Shown piece after piece: positions 5,382 to 8,981 of a DNA stretch of 8,981 nt. The notes under the pieces are model-generated. The model did no database searches and was not told the DNA's origin. It saw only the letters and a list, made by a program, of their open reading frames with translations. Each line of letters begins with the position of its first letter. Position 1 is the first letter of the stretch. The stretch comes from Gammaproteobacteria bacterium. GTDB lineage: Bacteria > Pseudomonadota > Gammaproteobacteria > CAJXQU01. The stretch covers positions 1 through 8,981 of the forward strand of contig JALSSM010000356.1 in the NCBI GenBank assembly GCA_026984275.1. The letters are read 5' to 3'. The position numbers and the translations under genes are program-made.

Positions 5382-6247
5382 GATCGTCGTTTTATGTCTG
5401 AAACAGGAAAGTGGGCAACAGTACTACCATCTTGTGGCCGCATACTGGCTTCCGGGACCCAGGCATGGCCATAAACAATCTCGTAAGTGAGTGGTAACTT
5501 ACCATTGTTGCGTTGTTTTTCATATGTATCAGTAAGTTTTTCCAGCGTCTCTCGTGTCAGCATTCCTTTTGATCGATCACTGGAGGCATTGGTTGCACCA
5601 AGCCTTTTCAGATCTCTTAATAACGATTTTACATCAGGATAGGTCAGGGTATATCGTTCAACATCCAGTACGGGTGCACCGAATCCATTGCTGATTAACG
5701 CATCTCCAATTTCATGCATGTCCAAAAAATCGTGAATATGTACCTTGTCTTCGATACTTGTCCAGGCATCCCGCAATTCTCTTAATGTATCTGGCCCCAC
5801 GGTAGTAAAACTTAGCAGGCCGCCGGTTTTCAAAATACGTCTGAATTCATTGATCACTTTATCAAGATCATTGCTCCACTGGATCGCCAGATTGGAAAAA
5901 ACAAGATCAACCGAGTTTTCCTGAAATGGTAAAAAGTCGAGATCAGCACAGACCAGATCTGTTCTGTTTCTGAAGCGGGGCAGTCTTTTGCGATGCTCCT
6001 GTAGCATGCCTTCGGCAATATCCATCGCAATAACCCGGCTAGCTGTATATTTTTTTATTAATGCCTCTGCACCGGTTCCCGTTCCCGAGCCTAGATCCAG
6101 AATCCTCCCTGGTGTGATTTTTGTGAATGACAGACGATCCAGGTGTTCTGTCAAAACAGCCTGTTGCACGACCGCAACATCTTCATATGTAGAAGCGGCA
6201 CGGCTAAATGATCTGGCAACCTTGCGTTTATCAAGTGGTGTATTCAT
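5378..6247 (-). CDS. bioC: Malonyl-ACP O-methyltransferase BioC
   Basis: BioC methylates the free carboxyl of malonyl-ACP with S-adenosylmethionine, disguising it so that fatty acid synthesis can build the pimelate chain. The ATG at 6247 is chosen over a longer reading from a TTG at 6274 because it aligns with the known family start (here MNTPLDKRKVARSFSRAASTYE, like the E. coli KQAIAAAFGRAAAHYE region) and gives only a 17-nt overlap with bioH. The 289-residue product is longer than E. coli BioC (251). Class I methyltransferase motifs are DLGSGTG (51-57), an acidic MDIAEGML segment, and NLAIQWSNDLDKVINEFRRILKTGG, including the AIQW typical of BioC. GPDTLRELRDAW and the region around DMHEIGDALI are also family marks. 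There is no clear Shine-Dalgarno, so it is probably coupled to bioH translation. The stop overlaps bioD as ATGA. Confidence 0.96.
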   Translation of the reverse strand: MNTPLDKRKVARSFSRAASTYEDVAVVQQAVLTEHLDRLSFTKITPGRILDLGSGTGTGAEALIKKYTASRVIAMDIAEGMLQEHRKRLPRFRNRTDLVCADLDFLPFQENSVDLVFSNLAIQWSNDLDKVINEFRRILKTGGLLSFTTVGPDTLRELRDAWTSIEDKVHIHDFLDMHEIGDALISNGFGAPVLDVERYTLTYPDVKSLLRDLKRLGATNASSDRSKGMLTRETLEKLTDTYEKQRNNGKLPLTYEIVYGHAWVPEASMRPQDGSTVAHFPVSDIKRRS

Positions 6248-6983
6248 AAATGTGTTCACTAATGGCTTCAGCAACCAGTACCGTGTCCGTCAAAAATGGT
6301 GTATGCCCCGAATCAGAAATAATTTTTGTCCTGATCGAACTGTTTATCAAACAGATCTCTTTTTCGACACCAATCGGGACAAGTGAATCCTTTTCTCCAA
6401 AGATCATCAGGGCAGGTATTTTCAAATTTCTGAGTGTTTGTCTTAGATCCGTTTTCAGTAATATCTGCAGGCCTTCTTCGAGTGCTTCTGGCTCCACTTC
6501 TGATGTCGAAAGTTTTTTCAACTCCCTGATCCAGTTTCGTGGACTCTTACTACCTTCGGACGCCAGATAACTAAATTTATCGAGTGTCTGTTCTGGTTCT
6601 TTATTATAGACTGAAATGAAGTTTTCAAGAATTTTACGATCCATAGCCTGCAACCAGTTTTCTTTCCTGGCGAAACAGGGCGTGCTTGTGATCATTATAA
6701 GACTTTTAACTTTTTCTGGTTCAGCTTCTGCCAGCGATAGTGTCATCAGCCCACCCATCGACCAGCCAAGAAAAACCGCTGGTTCTGAAATTTGCTCACC
6801 AACCAATTTTGACAGATCTGATAGTGACTGCTTACCAACTGCTTGCTGGTTTCCATAGCCAGGCAAATCTATCGTCTGGATACGAAACTGATATTCAAGA
6901 ATTCCAATGAGGTTTTTAAAAACGCCTGAGTCAAAACCCCAGCCATGAACCATCACCAGAAGAGGGCGATTACTTTTATTCAA
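6231..6983 (-). CDS. bioH: Pimeloyl-[ACP] methyl ester carboxylesterase BioH
   Basis: BioH is an alpha/beta hydrolase that removes the methyl ester from pimeloyl-ACP methyl ester, ending the BioC-initiated chain extension. The 250-residue protein shows the oxyanion-region HGWG (13-16), IDLPGYG (38-44), the nucleophile elbow GWSMGG with S75 (the W before the Ser is typical of BioH), D199 in GEKDSLVP and H227 in DSGHTPF, so the triad is S75, D199, H227. The DLRQTLRNLKIPAL block also matches E. coli BioH. The start is a TTG at 6981-6983: the same frame has a TAA stop one codon further upstream, and the first ATG (residue 11) would remove most of the first beta strand. It overlaps the end of bioF by 8 nt and lacks a Shine-Dalgarno, so translation likely depends on ribosomes leaving bioF. 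Confidence 0.94.
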   Translation of the reverse strand: MNKSNRPLLVMVHGWGFDSGVFKNLIGILEYQFRIQTIDLPGYGNQQAVGKQSLSDLSKLVGEQISEPAVFLGWSMGGLMTLSLAEAEPEKVKSLIMITSTPCFARKENWLQAMDRKILENFISVYNKEPEQTLDKFSYLASEGSKSPRNWIRELKKLSTSEVEPEALEEGLQILLKTDLRQTLRNLKIPALMIFGEKDSLVPIGVEKEICLINSSIRTKIISDSGHTPFLTDTVLVAEAISEHIYEYTT

Positions 6984-8142
6984 GGTTTAAAACGTCCGCC
7001 AAGGCGGCCACCAGCAGATCAATTTGTTTAACATCGTGAGATGCAGAAAACGTTATCCGTAACCTTGCACTATCTTTTGGAACCGTTGGTGGCCGTATCG
7101 CTGTTATTAGTATATTTTTTTCTGCCAGCTGTTCACTCACCTTTAAGGCTTTACTGCTATCACCAATAATCACAGGCTGGACAGGCCCATGTGCATTTTC
7201 TGAAAGTGGAATGCCTTTTTCTGTTGCCTTTTCCCTGAAACGCTGAATCAGATCAAATAGCTTTTCTCGACGCCAGTTTTCAGTCTTTACCAGATCCAGG
7301 GATTTTAAAACGGCGGCCGCAAGGGCAGGGGGCATCGCCGTTGTGTAAATATAAGATCGTGCGCTCTGGATCAGTGTCTCGATCAAAGCCTGTGAACCGG
7401 CAACAAATGCCCCGGAAACCCCAAATGCTTTTCCAAATGTTGCCACAAGAACAGGGATTTGTTGCTGTGATAAGTTAGCAGCTTTTACACTGCCAGAACC
7501 ATTTTCACCATAAATCCCAAAACCGTGCGCATCATCAACATAGCAACTTGCCGAGTTCTTCTCACAAATCGCTGAAATTTCTTCGAGCGGAGCTGAATCT
7601 CCATCCATACTAAAAAGACTTTCTGTGATCACCCAAAGATTTTGTTGTGCTTTTTCTATCCTCTGTTCAAGACTATCTATCTCCAGATGACGATAACGTA
7701 GTAACTTGGAGCCGGATAATTTTGCACCATCGATCAGTGAAGCATGACATAACCTATCCATGATCAAGCAATCACCCTTGTCTGCTAATGCTGTTATGGT
7801 GCCGATATTTGCTGCGAAACCGCTAGGAAAAAGTAGAACCTTGCTGCGATTAGTGAATTCTGCCAGCTCTTCTTCAAGCTGCTGGTGAATCTTCGTATAA
7901 CCTGTTACCAGTGCCGATGCACCGCTACCAAGACCATATTCATCCAGTGCAGTCTTTGTCGCTGAGATTATTTCTCTGTGATTTGAAAGACCCAGATAAT
8001 CATTACTACAAAAGTTATGGTAATGTTGATCATCAATTTGAATATTTGCGCCTTGTGATTGTTGCCTGATTGAACGAACACGATAAAGAGCTTGCTTGTG
8101 CTTTTTTTGAAGATTGTTTTCCAGCCTTTTTTCCAAAGTCAT
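6976..8142 (-). CDS. bioF: 8-amino-7-oxononanoate synthase
   Basis: BioF is a PLP-dependent alpha-oxoamine synthase that condenses pimeloyl-ACP (or -CoA) with L-alanine to give 8-amino-7-oxononanoate. The 388-residue length is typical. Visible features are SNDYLGLSNH (46-55), GSGASALVTGY (72-82), the substrate loop LFPSGFAAN (104-112), H133 that stacks on PLP, the DDAHGFG motif with D203/D204 and H206, and the Schiff-base lysine K238 in TFGKAFGVSGAFV. The start ATG follows the bioB TAA with no intervening base (taaATG), and the 3' end overlaps the bioH TTG start. The closely related Kbl and 5-aminolevulinate synthase are less likely because the gene sits between bioB and bioH and carries BioF-type motifs throughout. 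Confidence 0.97.
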   Translation of the reverse strand: MTLEKRLENNLQKKHKQALYRVRSIRQQSQGANIQIDDQHYHNFCSNDYLGLSNHREIISATKTALDEYGLGSGASALVTGYTKIHQQLEEELAEFTNRSKVLLFPSGFAANIGTITALADKGDCLIMDRLCHASLIDGAKLSGSKLLRYRHLEIDSLEQRIEKAQQNLWVITESLFSMDGDSAPLEEISAICEKNSASCYVDDAHGFGIYGENGSGSVKAANLSQQQIPVLVATFGKAFGVSGAFVAGSQALIETLIQSARSYIYTTAMPPALAAAVLKSLDLVKTENWRREKLFDLIQRFREKATEKGIPLSENAHGPVQPVIIGDSSKALKVSEQLAEKNILITAIRPPTVPKDSARLRITFSASHDVKQIDLLVAALADVLNLE

Positions 8143-8981
8143 TTATGCGGGCTTCATTCCAACGCGACTTAATAACTCCTGATCACGCTTGTGTTGCGGA
8201 TTGCTTGTGGTCAGCAATTTTTCACCATAAAAGATTGAATTTGCCCCCGCCATAAAACACAAAACCTGGTGTTCATCGTTCATTTCCGTCCGTCCTGCAG
8301 AAAGACGTAGCATGGAGGCAGGCATCATGATCCGGGCAACAGCAATTATTTTCACAACATCAAACGGATCAATATCCTGCTCATTTTCCAGCGGTGTTCC
8401 TGATGCCTTTACCAAAACGTTGATCGGTACACTTTCCGGATGTTTGGACATGTTAGCCAAGGATAACAGCAGATCAACCCGATCTTCTTCTTTTTCACCC
8501 ATACCGACTATGCCACCACAACAAACATTGATACCTGCTTGTCTCACGTTTTTGAGTGTATCGATCCGATCCTGATAAGTTCGTGTGCTGATGATATTTT
8601 CATAATAAGATTCTGAGGTGTCCAGATTGTGATTATAATAATCCAGACCGGCTTCTTTCATTGTAGTGGCCTGTTTCGCTGTTATCATCCCCAGCGTTAC
8701 ACAGCTTTCCAGTCCCAGATCTTTAACTTCTTTGATCATTGCGGTGATCTTTGGCAGATCTCTATCCTTCAGTTCACGCCAGGCTGCGCCCATACAAAAT
8801 CGACTGGCCCCTTTTTCTTTTGCCTCTTTTGCCGCAACCCTGACCTCTTCCAGCTCCAGCAGTTTTGCAGGTTCTACTTCCGTATTATATTTGATGCTCT
8901 GTGGACAATAGGCGCAATCTTCTTCACATCCACCTGTTTTTATATTGAGCAAAGTGCTGAGCTGTATTTCTTCCGAATTGA
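8143..8981 (-). CDS. bioB: Biotin synthase (5' end outside window)
   Basis: BioB is the radical SAM enzyme that inserts sulfur into dethiobiotin, the last step of the pathway. The frame is open to the right edge of the window, so the first few dozen residues are missing; a TTG at 8950-8952 is an internal leucine, as the preceding EEIQLST matches the E. coli QVQVST. The radical SAM motif C-EED-C-AY-C lies at about 8905-8928. The ligands of the auxiliary [2Fe-2S] cluster are present: the cysteine in RFCMGAAW, the cysteine in ESCVTLGM, a cysteine in VCCGGIVGMGE, and the arginine in RLSAGR. YYNHNLDTS, VPINVLVK and MAGANSIFYGEKLLTT are further family signatures. The C-terminus ends soon after (RVGMKPA) and lacks the roughly 30-residue tail of E. 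coli BioB, which is variable in the family. It is the first visible gene of the leftward operon; its promoter lies beyond the window. Confidence 0.97.
   Translation of the reverse strand, partial: NSEEIQLSTLLNIKTGGCEEDCAYCPQSIKYNTEVEPAKLLELEEVRVAAKEAKEKGASRFCMGAAWRELKDRDLPKITAMIKEVKDLGLESCVTLGMITAKQATTMKEAGLDYYNHNLDTSESYYENIISTRTYQDRIDTLKNVRQAGINVCCGGIVGMGEKEEDRVDLLLSLANMSKHPESVPINVLVKASGTPLENEQDIDPFDVVKIIAVARIMMPASMLRLSAGRTEMNDEHQVLCFMAGANSIFYGEKLLTTSNPQHKRDQELLSRVGMKPA

Noticed and set aside
5988..6386. Long plus-strand open frames opposite bioC and bioH, and similar frames opposite bioD, bioF and ctaA.
   Set aside because: They lie antisense to genes with full motif support, have no recognisable domains or ribosome sites, and are shadows of coding sequence.

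Overview
The window carries chromosomal housekeeping genes of an aerobic gammaproteobacterium. The evidence is the classic ftsY-ftsE-ftsX-rpoH order, an RpoH with a perfect RpoH box, a gammaproteobacterial biotin cluster in the order bioB-bioF-bioH-bioC-bioD (bioH inside the cluster, as in Pseudomonas rather than E. coli), and a heme A synthase, which implies an aa3-type terminal oxidase that enteric bacteria lack. Base composition looks mid-range (roughly 45% GC by eye). A Methylophaga/Thiotrichales-like relative would fit, but that is a guess. No mobile element, CRISPR array, tRNA or rRNA was seen.

Layout. Positions 1-2006 (+): the 3' end of ftsY (SRP receptor), then ftsE and ftsX (divisome ABC-type complex), tightly packed and probably co-transcribed. 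Positions 2007-2182: a 176-bp regulatory gap holding a perfect CIRCE element (2126-2152, the HrcA operator) that overlaps a sigma-E-like promoter and a sigma-70-like promoter, followed by a strong Shine-Dalgarno. Positions 2183-3037 (+): rpoH, the heat-shock sigma factor. Positions 3047-3086: a strong GC hairpin between convergent genes. Positions 3095-8981 (-): a leftward cluster, read in transcription order as bioB (5' end outside the window), bioF, bioH, bioC, bioD, ctaA, a doubtful 60-codon frame-disrupted small gene, and gloA.

How the genes work together. FtsY, FtsE and FtsX serve membrane protein targeting and septal peptidoglycan hydrolysis. RpoH drives the heat-shock regulon, and its upstream region suggests it is placed under HrcA repression and envelope-stress (sigma-E) activation. 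BioC and BioH open and close the methyl-ester-masked pimelate pathway, and BioF, BioD and BioB carry out three of the four late steps; bioA is not in the window. The five bio genes and ctaA abut or overlap (0, 8, 17, 4 and 14 nt), so CtaA is likely made from the biotin operon mRNA. GloA (glyoxalase I) detoxifies methylglyoxal.

Most unusual points: (1) a perfect CIRCE directly on rpoH; (2) heme A synthase fused by overlap to the biotin operon; (3) a possible small gene after ctaA whose two halves lie in different frames joined at an A-AAT-TTC heptamer; (4) a roughly 2.5- to 3-fold excess of GATC across the whole window; (5) a TTG start for bioH.
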